NCBI GenBank assembly: GCA_963831385.1
Contig: CAWHPW010000011.1
Location: 124,001 to 188,000, forward strand
Source: JACVRX01 sp963831385
Lineage (GTDB): Bacteria; Actinomycetota; Actinomycetes; Jiangellales; Jiangellaceae
Reading direction: 5' to 3'
Length of the DNA stretch: 64,000 nt
Made by a program: the position numbers and the translations under genes. Below the pieces are notes generated by a model, which ran no database searches, had not been told where the DNA came from, and saw only the letters and a list, made by a program, of their open reading frames with translations. Within the stretch, counting starts at the first letter, position 1; each line of letters begins with the position of its first letter. Shown one piece after another: positions 41,296 through 50,457 of the stretch.

Positions 41296-42972
41296 TCAGC
41301 AATTGGGTCGACACTGGCGCTCGATCATTGCGTCGAGAAATACCTGCTGGATGTCGGCGGGATTGTCAACGCGGTAGGCCTTGGCACCGGTCACTTCCGA
41401 GATCCGGGCGAGGGTCTCGTGATCGGCGTCGGGGCCCATTCCGATCGTGATCACCGAAACCGGCTGGGCCGGATCGAACTCCGCGCGCAGGGTCGCCAGC
41501 AGGGTGTCCAGCTCGATGCTGTCTGGGTCGTCCTCATTCCGGCCGTCGGTGAGCAGGACCACGGAGTTGATGCGCGCCGGATCGTAGGCGGCACGAACGG
41601 TACGGAAGGCGGCGAGCACGGTGTCGTACAGGGCGGTTCCACCGCCGGCGCGGTCGGGCAGGGTGTCTGCGGCCGTCAGCAGGGCCTCTAGGCGGGTCTG
41701 GTCGCCGATGGGGTCGGTGAGGAGTCCGAGGGGAACGATCTCGGCGTGGTCGTTCGGCGGATCCAAGTCGACCGAGAATGCCCACAAGCCCAAGGCGCTG
41801 GTGGCTGGGAAGAGACCCAGCGCCGTCTTGGCGGCGTCACGGGTGAGCTCGATCCGGGTGACACCGTCGCCCGCCGGTTCCTTCATCGAGCCGGAGACAT
41901 CGACGACGGCGAGCAGTTGGCTATCCAGTGACAGTGCGGCCCACAACCGCAGGATCGCCGCTGCCTGGGCGGGGTCGGGCGCCGGCATCGGGGCGGGCGC
42001 CTTCGACCGGATGCCGTCGACGACTCCAGCGCCTTCTCGCGCCGTCCCGTCAGGTGCCCGGAAGCCCGCATCCTTCAACAGCTCGATCGCCTCGGGGGTG
42101 CGAAGGGCCGCCTCGAAAGCGGCACTCGTCTCGGCCTTGACGGTCGACGTCGCTGCCGTCGTAACGGTGATCACTGGATAGTCGAAGACCGGCGTTCCCT
42201 CCGCCGGGTAGAGCGCCGCGACCAGGTTCGTCGGGGCTGCGCTGTTGTGAGCGACGACCGACTGTTCGGTCGCCGTGAAGAGCGGCGCCTCGACCGCGTC
42301 GGCCGTGACCTGTTCGTACGCTGCGGCAACGTCGGGAACGGCGCTCCGCGCTACCGCCGTCATGGCTTGAACCAGCGTCGTCCGATCTTCCTCGCCGGTT
42401 CCGACGACCGCAGCGACCGCCAGCAATGTCGCGAGACCCTCGCTGGTCGTCGTCGGGTCGGCGATCGTGGCATTCGCATCGCTGGCGAGGACCGCACCCC
42501 ACGGTAGGTCTGATTCGGGCCACCCGAGTTGTTCGGCGACAGGTCGTGGAGCGACCACGACCAGCGGCGAGATGGCGAGCGGGTCAGCGACATCCAGCGC
42601 CACGCCCTCGGCCGAGACCTGGGTCACCCAAAGACTGGAGTCAGGAATCCAGACGTCTGCGCGCACCGAGCTGCCCAACCCGGCGACCACTTCGGCCGAC
42701 GTGTGTGCGACCACGTCGACTGACGCACACATGCCGTTGACGGGAGGGGCGCTGCGCTGATACGCCGCGGCAAATTCCGTCAAAGCGGGTGCGATCGCAG
42801 GATCCGCCACAACGGTGAGCGCGGGAGCTTGCTCGCAACTGCCGGCGCTTTGCCCGAGAAGGGTGTTCGCTGCGACCACTCCCACTGCAACCACGGCGAC
42901 GGCCGTGACGAGGGCAAGGATCCGCCGCGGCCACGACCGATGTCTACGTGGCGATGCGTGACGTCCAGCCAT
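41296..42972 (-). CDS. Secreted/anchored substrate-binding and VWA domain protein
   Basis: A 558-residue protein with an uncleaved-looking N-terminal helix (RILALVTAVAVVAVGVVAAN). A type 2 periplasmic binding-like domain (about 45-335, ADVWIPDSSLWVTQV) is followed by a von Willebrand factor A domain (about 350-550) with the MIDAS motif VVDVSGSMKE, plus TDGR as a later metal ligand. It ends in a Cys pair (RQCRPNC). This binding-protein/VWA architecture is common in actinomycetes; the ligand is unknown. It precedes the deacetylase genes on the same strand. Confidence 0.85.
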   Translation of the reverse strand: MAGRHASPRRHRSWPRRILALVTAVAVVAVGVVAANTLLGQSAGSCEQAPALTVVADPAIAPALTEFAAAYQRSAPPVNGMCASVDVVAHTSAEVVAGLGSSVRADVWIPDSSLWVTQVSAEGVALDVADPLAISPLVVVAPRPVAEQLGWPESDLPWGAVLASDANATIADPTTTSEGLATLLAVAAVVGTGEEDRTTLVQAMTAVARSAVPDVAAAYEQVTADAVEAPLFTATEQSVVAHNSAAPTNLVAALYPAEGTPVFDYPVITVTTAATSTVKAETSAAFEAALRTPEAIELLKDAGFRAPDGTAREGAGVVDGIRSKAPAPMPAPDPAQAAAILRLWAALSLDSQLLAVVDVSGSMKEPAGDGVTRIELTRDAAKTALGLFPATSALGLWAFSVDLDPPNDHAEIVPLGLLTDPIGDQTRLEALLTAADTLPDRAGGGTALYDTVLAAFRTVRAAYDPARINSVVLLTDGRNEDDPDSIELDTLLATLRAEFDPAQPVSVITIGMGPDADHETLARISEVTGAKAYRVDNPADIQQVFLDAMIERQCRPNC

Positions 42973-43020
42973 CGTTCTCCGCGGAGGGCAGGGGGACAGG
43001 AGTCCTGAGCCAGAGGTGGG

Positions 43021-44220
43021 CTAGGGATCGGGTCTACTCGAGTCCGGGCGATCGGCCGTGGCGTCACGGCCCTGTGGTTGGGATTGAGCGTCGGAATCGT
43101 TGGCGGGTCCACCGGCCTGGCCGGTCAGCCCGAGTGCCGCTCGCGCCGTGTCGTTCCTGGAAACGGGATCGGTGTCCGCCGTGGGAGCAAGCGCCCGGGC
43201 GCTGGAGGTGATGGTCGAGCCCTTTTCGGCGTCGACCCGCGCGGCGAACGTCAGCTCGGCGGCACGCCCGGCAGCGAGCGGGTCGACGGCACAGACGGCC
43301 CGGCTACCGGCGAGCCCGCATGCGCCCGCTGTGACCGAGAGGGACACCGCGTCGGCAACCAGCCCGTTCCCCGGGTCGACGGTGAGGGTCGCTGGGCCCG
43401 ACTGGTCGTCCGGGCCGTTGTTGGTGACTCGCACGGTGACCTCGACGGTTTCACCGGCTGCGGCAGGGTTCGGGGTGACAGCGGCCGAAACTCCGAGATC
43501 GGTGACTGCCACTGCTTCGCTCGCCGTGGTCACGGCGGCCACGAGGGTTCGCCCACCGGGCTCGGCCCGAACCGGAATCGTCGCCATCGTGTCGCCGGCG
43601 TCGATCTGCGTGGACGCCCGCGCGTCGTCACCATGGGTCACGACGCCGACCGTCGTCGCGACCCGACCGCGACGTGGTGTGGAGAGCCCCGTCACCGTCA
43701 CCGTCGTTGGCTCGCCGTCAGCTATCTCGGCCAGGCCGTCGACGACGCGAAGATCTCTGAGCGGTTCAGCGGGCGAACTCCACGCCATCACCAGCGACCA
43801 TGGGACGCCGCCGGCCCTGGCGACGGTGAAATCGACGAAGGGACCTGCGCCCCGAAACTGAGCGGTGACGTCAGCGACCGCGCCGAATCCGAAAGACGAG
43901 TCGGATGCCTGCTCGTCGGCGACAATTGTCGTAGGTGCCGAGGACGCGACCTGCAGGGTCACCGTGTCCGGCGTGGAACGGGCGGTTCGCGCGGACCCGC
44001 CCCAGTACAAGCCGGCGAACAACAGGATGCTGCCCGCCGGCCGCGATGCGGTGGCCCTGGCCGCCGTTGCGCTCACGATGGAGATGTCGCCGTTCACCCG
44101 ACGCTCGAAGCGTGGCGTGAACGGGCGTGGGTCCGCCGCGTCAGCCGGTACGGCATAGCCGACGAGAGCTCCGACCGTCAGCAGCGCCGTGAACGCCTTG
44201 ATCGGACCACGGTTCTTCAT
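43021..44220 (-). CDS. Secreted protein with DUF11/CARDB-like repeat
   Basis: A 399-residue exported protein. The signal peptide (AFTALLTVGALVGYAVPADA) ends with an AxA site near residue 29. A beta-rich domain of about 200 residues (ILLFAGLYWGG) is followed by a DUF11-type Ig-like module (VSAAVTPNPAAAGETVEVTV, RVTNNGPDDQSGP) and a disordered Asp/Ser/Gln-rich tail. DUF11 modules occur in surface adhesins and stalks. There is no sortase motif or C-terminal anchor. It lies 48 bases before the VWA gene, so a surface-protein operon is likely. Confidence 0.82.
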   Translation of the reverse strand: MKNRGPIKAFTALLTVGALVGYAVPADAADPRPFTPRFERRVNGDISIVSATAARATASRPAGSILLFAGLYWGGSARTARSTPDTVTLQVASSAPTTIVADEQASDSSFGFGAVADVTAQFRGAGPFVDFTVARAGGVPWSLVMAWSSPAEPLRDLRVVDGLAEIADGEPTTVTVTGLSTPRRGRVATTVGVVTHGDDARASTQIDAGDTMATIPVRAEPGGRTLVAAVTTASEAVAVTDLGVSAAVTPNPAAAGETVEVTVRVTNNGPDDQSGPATLTVDPGNGLVADAVSLSVTAGACGLAGSRAVCAVDPLAAGRAAELTFAARVDAEKGSTITSSARALAPTADTDPVSRNDTARAALGLTGQAGGPANDSDAQSQPQGRDATADRPDSSRPDP

Positions 44221-44284
44221 CGTTTGCCCAGCCTAACGCCAGGTCGTTGCTTGCCGAACGAGCTGTCCGGTCCACACTCTGGTC

Positions 44285-44848
44285 ATGACAGTGTCCGTGG
44301 TGCCGGTGACAGCGGACCGATGGCGCGACCTCAGTGCCTTCTTCGGCCCAAACGGCGCTTATAGCAACTGCTGGTGCGCCTGGTTCCGAGTCCGGGCGAA
44401 GGATTTTGACAACGGCCCAGGGAACCGGCGGGTGTTACGTCGACTCACCAGGGACGGGTTGGTTCCCGGTCTGCTCGCCTACGAGGGGAACGATCCCGTC
44501 GGTTGGGTGTCGATGGCACCTCGCGAGCAGTTCGAACGGCTGACGAGGTCGCGGGTGATCGGCCCTCTCGATCCCGACGAGCCCGACGTGTGGTCGCTCG
44601 TGTGCTTCTGGATTCCAGCGCGGCGGCGGCGCACCGGTATCGGCACCGCCTTGCTCGACGGAGCGGTCGACTACGCCCGTACACATGGGGCCGCGACCGT
44701 CGAGGCCTACCCGGTCGACACCGCGGGGGAGCGGCGCGCAGGTGCCGAGCTCTTTACCGGCACGGTCGGCATGTTTCGCAAGGCCGGCTTCACGATCACT
44801 GCTCACCCTTCGAGCGGCCGTCCTATCGCCAGACTGCGCGTGTCGTGA
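44285..44848 (+). CDS. GNAT family N-acetyltransferase
   Basis: A 187-residue GNAT protein. The N-terminal part has FFGPNGAYSNCWCAWFRVRA, a Cys/Trp-rich feature of one GNAT subgroup. The acetyl-CoA loop is PARRRRTGIGTALLDGAVDY (RxxGxG/A type). The substrate is not deducible. ATG at 44285 is divergent from the secreted protein gene. Confidence 0.85.
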   Translation: MTVSVVPVTADRWRDLSAFFGPNGAYSNCWCAWFRVRAKDFDNGPGNRRVLRRLTRDGLVPGLLAYEGNDPVGWVSMAPREQFERLTRSRVIGPLDPDEPDVWSLVCFWIPARRRRTGIGTALLDGAVDYARTHGAATVEAYPVDTAGERRAGAELFTGTVGMFRKAGFTITAHPSSGRPIARLRVS

Positions 44849-44982
44849 TCTCGGTTGGCCGGGGGAGCGGGCCCGGCGCCGACGGACCATGATCGATGGC
44901 GGATTGCTGGGCCACTGCCCCCAGTGATGCTCCTTCGATCACGGTTCATCTATTCGGACGTTTGTGGTCCAGGATGAACCTC

Positions 44983-45228
44983 GTGAACGAAGAGCAGATT
45001 CTCGAGCAGGTGCGGTCGCTCGTCGATCAGGAACACGAGCTGCGGGCTCGAGTTCAGGAAGGCGAGCTGGCTCCTGACGAGGAGCAAGAGCAGCTGAGGC
45101 GGCTGGAACGTGCACTCGACCAGTGCTGGGACCTACTTCGGCAGCGCCGAGCCCGGCACGAGTCCGGCCAGGACCCAGCCGACGCTGTGGTCCGGCCGGT
45201 GGGTCAGGTGGAGGACTACCAGCAGTGA
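44983..45228 (+). CDS. DUF2630 family protein
   Basis: An 81-residue, highly charged helical protein of the actinobacterial DUF2630 family: EEQILEQVRSLVDQEHELRA, LRRLERALDQCWDLLRQRRA and a VRPVGQVEDYQQ end. Function unknown. GTG at 44983 with AGGA nine bases before gives the usual family length; ATG at 44974 is possible. Confidence 0.85.
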   Translation: MNEEQILEQVRSLVDQEHELRARVQEGELAPDEEQEQLRRLERALDQCWDLLRQRRARHESGQDPADAVVRPVGQVEDYQQ

Positions 45229-45269
45229 ACACCTTCTCGCCGGTCGCCAGTCAGTGACGTAGCGCGGTC

Positions 45270-46076
45270 GTGACACTTGCGTTGTCGGCAACCATCCGGG
45301 CGTCCATCGTCTCCACCCTGTGGGCCGCAGGCTGTGTCGCTGCAGAGGAGGAGGCGCGGCTACTCATCGAATCTGCGCGAACGCCATCCGAACTCGCGGC
45401 CATGGTGGACCGGCGAGCGACGGGCGTGCCAATCGAGCACATTCTCGGCTGGGCGGAGTTCTGCGGCCTGCGGATATCGGTAGCGCCAGGAGTTTTCGTA
45501 CCCCGCCGCCGCACGGAGTTCCTCGTCCGGCAGGCCAGGGAGCTCGCCCGCCAGATCCCCGGGTCGCGCCCGCTAGTGGTCATCGACCTGTGCTGCGGCT
45601 CCGGGGCAGTCGGCGCCGCTCTGGTCGCGGCCCTGAAGGTCGAGTTGCACGCCGTCGACCTCGATCCTGTCGCGGTGCGGTGCGCCCGTGGCAACGTCGG
45701 CCCAGCTGGCGGGCTCGTCTATCTGGGCGACCTCTACGAGCCCCTGCCCGCCGACCTCCGGAGCCGGGTGGATGTCCTGGTCGCCAACGCGCCGTACGTT
45801 CCTACTGGGGAAATCAGGCTGCTGCCTCCCGAGGCTCGCGAGCACGAGCCGCGGCCTGCGCTCGACGGCGGCGCGGACGGACTGGCCGTGCTCCGCCGGA
45901 TCGTTGTCGCCGCGCCGCAGTGGTTGGCTCCAGGCGGGCATGTGCTGGTCGAAACCAGTGAGTTGCAGGCGCCGCAGATGGCCGAGGCGGTTGCCAGCGT
46001 CGGGCTGGTCCCGCGAATCGAGGACTCCGACGAGCTGAATGCGCACATCGTCCTCGGAACCCGCGCACTTGGTTGA
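45270..46076 (+). CDS. Putative protein N5-glutamine methyltransferase (HemK/PrmC-like paralogue)
   Basis: A 268-residue SAM-dependent methyltransferase. It has the PrmC-type N-terminal helix bundle and hinge (GVPIEHILGWAEFCGLRISV), the SAM motif VIDLCCGSGAVGAALVAALK and the catalytic loop NAPYVP where PrmC has NPPY. PrmC methylates release factors on glutamine. The altered loop and the isolated position, away from prfA, suggest a paralogue with another target. GTG at 45270. Confidence 0.85.
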   Translation: MTLALSATIRASIVSTLWAAGCVAAEEEARLLIESARTPSELAAMVDRRATGVPIEHILGWAEFCGLRISVAPGVFVPRRRTEFLVRQARELARQIPGSRPLVVIDLCCGSGAVGAALVAALKVELHAVDLDPVAVRCARGNVGPAGGLVYLGDLYEPLPADLRSRVDVLVANAPYVPTGEIRLLPPEAREHEPRPALDGGADGLAVLRRIVVAAPQWLAPGGHVLVETSELQAPQMAEAVASVGLVPRIEDSDELNAHIVLGTRALG

Positions 46077-46085
46077 CCAGCAAGC

Positions 46086-46652
46086 TCAGGCCTGCGCGCC
46101 CTCCCATTCGGCGCGGGTCAGCGCGTACTCGACGTCGCCGTGCTCGTCCCCGTCGATCTTGTAGGGCCAGTCCTGATGGAAGGTTCGCACCAGCTTGAGG
46201 CCGGACCTCTCCATGACCCGCCGCGAGGCGATGTGGACCACCATCGTCTCGGAGAAGACCCGCTCGGCGCCGAGCTCGGCGAACGCCTTGTCGATCAACG
46301 CCCGGGAGCCTTCCGTGGCATACCCTTTGCCCCAGGCCTGCCGGCGGAGCCGGTAGCCGAGTTCCGGCTCGTCAGGCCGTCCTGCGTCCGGCGCCGGGCG
46401 CAGGTGGAACCAGCCGAGGAATGCTCCCGTTGCCTTCTCAACCGCCGCCCAGAAGCCGTAGCCCGGAAACCGCTCGTAGTAACCGAGGAAGGCCGGCAGG
46501 ACCTCGTTCTGGATCTCCTCTCTGGATGTGACACGGCCGCCGGTGACGTAGTGCATGACCTCCGGGTCGCTGTCGAGCTCGACCAGGTTGTCCACGTCGG
46601 TTGCGGTGAAGCGGCGCAGCACCAGCCGCTCGGTCTCCAGGAAGACATCCAT
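46086..46652 (-). CDS. GNAT acetyltransferase, RimJ/RimL type
   Basis: A 188-residue acetyltransferase beginning with FLETERLVLRRFTATDVDNL and having the acetyl-CoA motif RRQAWGKGYATEGSRALIDK and the late VMERSGLKLVRTF. Members acetylate ribosomal protein N-termini or small amines. ATG at 46652 begins the conserved region; a longer open frame upstream lacks conservation. Convergent with the methyltransferase gene (nine bases between stops). Confidence 0.87.
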   Translation of the reverse strand: MDVFLETERLVLRRFTATDVDNLVELDSDPEVMHYVTGGRVTSREEIQNEVLPAFLGYYERFPGYGFWAAVEKATGAFLGWFHLRPAPDAGRPDEPELGYRLRRQAWGKGYATEGSRALIDKAFAELGAERVFSETMVVHIASRRVMERSGLKLVRTFHQDWPYKIDGDEHGDVEYALTRAEWEGAQA

Positions 46653-46809
46653 CTGCGCATCTTTGCGGGCGTGCGTCGGCACCGGTTTCAAATCGGCGAT
46701 GGGCTCCGCGACCACGATGTCGAAGGCTGGATGGCAACACAGGCGCGCGCCGCCGACATTGGCCAACGGCAGTCGATTCAGGCGGGAAACGGAGGGGCTC
46801 AAAGGAATC

Positions 46810-47109
46810 ATGCTGATCGTCGTCGCACGATACGTGGTGGGGGAGGGGCACGAATCGACGGTGGCTCGACTACTGCTGATGAACGCCGAGGCCAGCCGGG
46901 CCGAGCCGGGCTGCCTCGAATTCTCGGTCTACCAGGAGATCGACGAACCCCGGGCGTTCCTGCTCTACGAGCGGTACACGAGTGAGGACGCCTTCCAGGC
47001 GCACCGGCGGACCCCGCACTTCGAGGGCATCATCGAGCAGCAGGTGGTACCGATGCTGGACGAGCGCTCGTGGTCACGTGTGGAAGAGGTACCGGTCAGT
47101 CCCGAGTAG
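46810..47109 (+). CDS. Antibiotic biosynthesis monooxygenase (ABM) domain protein
   Basis: A 99-residue ferredoxin-like alpha-beta barrel protein: LIVVARYVVGEGHESTVARL, EPGCLEFSVYQEIDEPRAFL and LYERYTSEDAFQAHRRTPHF are typical. Such proteins act as small quinone-forming or haem-handling monooxygenases, or are of unknown activity. ATG at 46810 with AAAGGA upstream. The next gene is a TetR regulator 34 bases on. Confidence 0.87.
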   Translation: MLIVVARYVVGEGHESTVARLLLMNAEASRAEPGCLEFSVYQEIDEPRAFLLYERYTSEDAFQAHRRTPHFEGIIEQQVVPMLDERSWSRVEEVPVSPE

Positions 47110-47111
47110 CA

Positions 47112-47131
47112 TACATACATGTCTGTATGTA
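47112..47131 (+). promoter_or_regulatory. TetR-type operator
   Basis: TACATACA-TGTC-TGTATGTA is a perfect inverted repeat with 8-bp arms, 13 bases before the tetR start. It closely resembles the AcrR operator core (TACATACA...TGTATGTA). It probably mediates autorepression. Confidence 0.75.
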
Positions 47132-47143
47132 ACCTAGGACAGC

Positions 47144-47821
47144 ATGAGGGCCTCGGGGAACACCCGACGAAGGCAGGCCGATCGGCGTGCCCAGACCAAG
47201 AGCGCCTTGCTGGAAGCGGCGGCGAGGGGATTGTCCACGTACGGTTACGCCAACCTGGCCCTCGAGCGGGTAGCAAGCGAGGCCGGTTATACCCGCGGTG
47301 CCATCTATCACCTGTTCGAAAACAAGGAAGACCTGGCACTCGCGGTGGTGGGTTGGGTCGACGAGACGTGGACTGCCGAAGTTGGCCACCTCGCCGCCGC
47401 CGAGACGGACCCCGTTGCCGCACTGACCGCAATGGCCCGAGCCCACGCCGTCTACTGCCGCCGGGACGTCGCTCGCGTCATGTTGGCCCTACGCGTCGAG
47501 TTCACCGGGCAGGACCATCCGGTCGGCCGGGCGATCAGGGAAATCCTCGACCCGCTCGAGGCCACCTGTGCCCGCCTCGTCGACGTGGGACGCAGGAGCG
47601 GTGCGATCCCGTCCGGCCCGCCGGCCGAGGACGTTGCGAACGCCTACCTGAGCACGCTCGAAGCGGTCGGCATCGCGCTGGCAGGGCGCGAGCCCTACGA
47701 CGTCGAGTTGGCCGAACGAGCAGTCCGTGGGTTGCTCGGTCTCCAGCCGACCACCGTCCCGGTTGATGCATCGAGAGCCGGGCCTTCGACCAACAGCACA
47801 GGGGAGAGGACCGACGAATGA
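47144..47821 (+). CDS. TetR/AcrR family regulator
   Basis: A 225-residue repressor. The N-terminal HTH is RRQADRRAQTKSALLEAAAR, GYANLALERVASEAGYTRGA and IYHLFENKEDLALAVVGWVD. The ligand domain resembles AcrR-type regulators. The palindrome just upstream supports autoregulation. The stop overlaps the DUF2867 gene (ATGA). Confidence 0.9.
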   Translation: MRASGNTRRRQADRRAQTKSALLEAAARGLSTYGYANLALERVASEAGYTRGAIYHLFENKEDLALAVVGWVDETWTAEVGHLAAAETDPVAALTAMARAHAVYCRRDVARVMLALRVEFTGQDHPVGRAIREILDPLEATCARLVDVGRRSGAIPSGPPAEDVANAYLSTLEAVGIALAGREPYDVELAERAVRGLLGLQPTTVPVDASRAGPSTNSTGERTDE

Positions 47822-48396
47822 GGCTCCCGAAATCGGCACATATCTCGCGCCCCTGGCGCATCCACGACTTGACATCCGACTTCACGGTCGAAGACGTGTG
47901 GGCGCTCCCGACGCCGGGCGGCCCGGACGAGTTCCCTCGGCTGGTCTCACAGTTCTTCGCCGGAAACTTCCCGGAGGGAGCTCCGCTCGTGGTCCGCGTG
48001 CTCTGGGCGGCCCGATGGAAGATCGGCGCACTGTTCGGTTGGGACGACCCCGACGACGGACTGGGCTCGCGAGTGGCGACGCTCAGGCAGCGACTGCCGT
48101 CAGATCTTCAAGCCGCACCATCCGATCCGGGATTCGACATTCTCCCGTTCACGGTGGTGTACCAGCTCGAGAACGAATGGGCCGCGGAGCTGGCCAACCG
48201 GACGGTCCACGCAGTGCTGCATCTCGGTTGGGTCCCGGACGGCTCCGGCCGCTTCCGCGGGCAGATGGCCGTCCTGGTCAAGCCGAACGGTCTGTTCGGC
48301 GCCGTCTACATGGCCGCGATCAAACCGCTGCGGTACCTGGTCGTCTATCCAGCCCTGCTCCGGCGCCTCGAGCGGGCGTGGCCGGCTTACACGTGA
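47818..48396 (+). CDS. DUF2867 family protein
   Basis: A 192-residue protein of the DUF2867 group (HISRPWRIHDLTSDFTVEDV; FDILPFTVVYQLENEWAAEL; NRTVHAVLHLGWV). Function unknown; it has no membrane helix except a hydrophobic stretch near the C-terminus (VYMAAIKPLRYLVVYPALL). Coupled to the TetR gene and probably under its control. Confidence 0.78.
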   Translation: MRLPKSAHISRPWRIHDLTSDFTVEDVWALPTPGGPDEFPRLVSQFFAGNFPEGAPLVVRVLWAARWKIGALFGWDDPDDGLGSRVATLRQRLPSDLQAAPSDPGFDILPFTVVYQLENEWAAELANRTVHAVLHLGWVPDGSGRFRGQMAVLVKPNGLFGAVYMAAIKPLRYLVVYPALLRRLERAWPAYT

Positions 48397-48401
48397 TGGC
48401 G

Positions 48402-49277
48402 TCAGTCGATCCGTCGTCCCCCGAGCGAGCTGACCATGACGGGGTCGCGGTGGTCGAAGAAGAGGCTGGCACCGGTGTCCAGCGTGGTGATCTGGGCCAT
48501 CTGGTCCTCGGTGAGGGTGAAGTCGAAGATGTCGAGGTTCTGAGCCATCCGGTCCGGGCGGACGGACTTCGGGATGATGACGACCTCGCGCTGGGCGAGC
48601 CAGCGGAGCACTACCTGGGCGACGGACTTGCCGTGTGCCTCGCCGATGGCGCTGAGGACCGGGTCGGTGAACAGGTTGTTGCGGCCCTCGGCGAACGGCC
48701 CCCAGGACTCGATCTGGACTCCGCGTTCGCGCATCAGCTCCTGGTCGGTGGCGCGCTGGTGGAAGGGATGGGTCTCGATCTGGTTGACCGCGGCGACGAT
48801 CTCGTTGTGGTCGATGAGGTCGACGAGCCGGTCGGGGTGGAAGTTCGCGACGCCGATGGCACGGATTCGGCCTTCCCGGTGGAGCTCCTGCATGGCCCGC
48901 CACTCGCTGTAGTAGTCCCCGAGTGGCTGGTGGATCAGGTACAGATCGAGGTAGTCGAGGCCAAGCCGGCGGAGGGACTCGTCGAAGGCACGCTTGGTGT
49001 CGTGCTCGACGTTTCCACTCGGGGCGTGCTGGATCCAGAGCTTGGTGGTGATGAAGAGGTCCTCGCGCGCCAGGCCGCTGGCGTCGACGGCGGCCCCGAC
49101 AGCTTCCTCGTTGCCGTAGGAGGCTGCGGTGTCGACGTGGCGGTAACCGGCCTCGAAGGCCGCTTCCACGGCGACCTGGGTCTGGTCCTCTGGGATCTGG
49201 AAGACGCCGAATCCGATGATGGGCATCGCGACGCCGTTGTTGAGGGTGACGGTCTGGGCCACGGCAGTGGTAGTCAT
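48402..49277 (-). CDS. Aldo/keto reductase
   Basis: A 291-residue NADPH-dependent (alpha/beta)8 reductase of the 2,5-diketo-D-gluconate reductase type. The tetrad is present: Asp and Tyr in HVDTAASYGNEE, Lys in TTKLW, His in YLIHQPLGD. The cofactor motif is IIPKSVRPDRMAQN. It reduces carbonyls; the natural substrate is unknown. ATG at 49277. It is divergent from an XRE regulator, an arrangement common for AKR genes in actinomycetes. Confidence 0.92.
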   Translation of the reverse strand: MTTTAVAQTVTLNNGVAMPIIGFGVFQIPEDQTQVAVEAAFEAGYRHVDTAASYGNEEAVGAAVDASGLAREDLFITTKLWIQHAPSGNVEHDTKRAFDESLRRLGLDYLDLYLIHQPLGDYYSEWRAMQELHREGRIRAIGVANFHPDRLVDLIDHNEIVAAVNQIETHPFHQRATDQELMRERGVQIESWGPFAEGRNNLFTDPVLSAIGEAHGKSVAQVVLRWLAQREVVIIPKSVRPDRMAQNLDIFDFTLTEDQMAQITTLDTGASLFFDHRDPVMVSSLGGRRID

Positions 49278-49367
49278 GGCTCAAGCGAACAGCCTCGAGC
49301 GGGTGAGGTGAGAGTTCCCCTCGGCACAGGTACCAGCAGACCCTCCCAGCCTGCGGGTGCTCGCCCG

Positions 49368-49383
49368 TAACGTGGCGCGAGTG
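49368..49383 (+). promoter_or_regulatory. -10 element for a leaderless regulator mRNA
   Basis: TAACGT at 49368-49373 ends seven bases before the GTG at 49381. No ribosome site is present, so transcription probably starts at the start codon. Confidence 0.5.
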
Positions 49384-50253
49384 AGCATCAGGGACGAGGT
49401 GCGTGAGTTCCTCACCACCCGGCGCGCGAAGGTGACCCCCCAACAGGCCGGCTTGCCGACCTTCGGCGACAAGCGCCGCGTCCCGGGACTGCGCCGCGAA
49501 GAGGTAGCCCTGCTCGCGGGAGTCAGCGCCGACTACTACATCCGTCTCGAGCGTGGAAACCTGGCGGGCGCCTCCGAACAGGTCCTCGACGCCCTCGCTC
49601 GGGCCCTGCAGCTCGACGAGGCCGAGCGTTCTCACCTGTTCGACCTGGCCCGAGCCTCCACCGGCCCGGTGCGCGGTTCACGCCGCGCCGCGATCTCCAG
49701 GGTCCGCCCAGGAGTGCTGCGCATCCTCGAGTCGCTCAACACACCGGCATACGTCCGCAACGCCCGGATGGATATCCTCGCCGCGAACGACGTCGCGCTC
49801 GCCCTCTACGGCGGGATCCTCGACCGCGACCACCTGCCGCTCAACCTCGCCCGATTCCTCTTTCTCGACCGGCGCGCCCCAGCGTTCTTCCTCGACTGGG
49901 AGAACGTCGCAGACGATACCGTTGCCGCCCTCCGGGCCGAGGCCGGCCGCAACCCCCACGACAAGAGCCTCACCGAGCTCATCGGCGAATTGGTAACCAG
50001 GAGCGAAGAGTTCCGCACCCGCTGGGCGCGCCACAACGTCAAACACCACCGCAGCGGCCCTAAACGGCTACATAGCTCGCTCGTCGGCGACCTCGAACTC
50101 ACCGGCGAAGCTATGGAGCTAGCCGGCGACGACCTCGTGATCATCACCTACACGGCCGAACCCGACAGCCCAGCCGCCGAAGCGCTGCAATTCCTCTCCA
50201 GCTGGGCTGCCCAAGACGCCGGCGTACCGACGGGACACCCGCGCACTCCCTAA
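49381..50253 (+). CDS. XRE family regulator with MmyB-like ligand domain
   Basis: A 290-residue regulator. The HTH_3 domain spans about residues 10-75 (FLTTRRAKVTPQQAGLP; PGLRREEVALLAGVSADYYI; RLERGNLAGASEQVLDALAR), followed by a PAS-like MmyB domain (PAYVRNARMDILAANDVALA). Such regulators usually control a divergent oxidoreductase, here the AKR gene. GTG at 49381. Confidence 0.88.
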   Translation: MSIRDEVREFLTTRRAKVTPQQAGLPTFGDKRRVPGLRREEVALLAGVSADYYIRLERGNLAGASEQVLDALARALQLDEAERSHLFDLARASTGPVRGSRRAAISRVRPGVLRILESLNTPAYVRNARMDILAANDVALALYGGILDRDHLPLNLARFLFLDRRAPAFFLDWENVADDTVAALRAEAGRNPHDKSLTELIGELVTRSEEFRTRWARHNVKHHRSGPKRLHSSLVGDLELTGEAMELAGDDLVIITYTAEPDSPAAEALQFLSSWAAQDAGVPTGHPRTP

Positions 50254-50457
50254 CGGACGGGGGAGGTTCAAACTGCCTAGGGGGTCCGATGAATGTGCTC
50301 AACTTGACAGCCTGCGTATCAACTCCGGGCGTAAAGCACCCCCGATCCGCACTCCACGCAGCAGAAGCGTGCGTCTGCAAGCGCACGCGGAGCGGCAGAT
50401 CCGGTTGTTCGTTGCGCCAGCGCTGCGAGCTGAATCAGGGATAGGGTCCCCGTCTCT

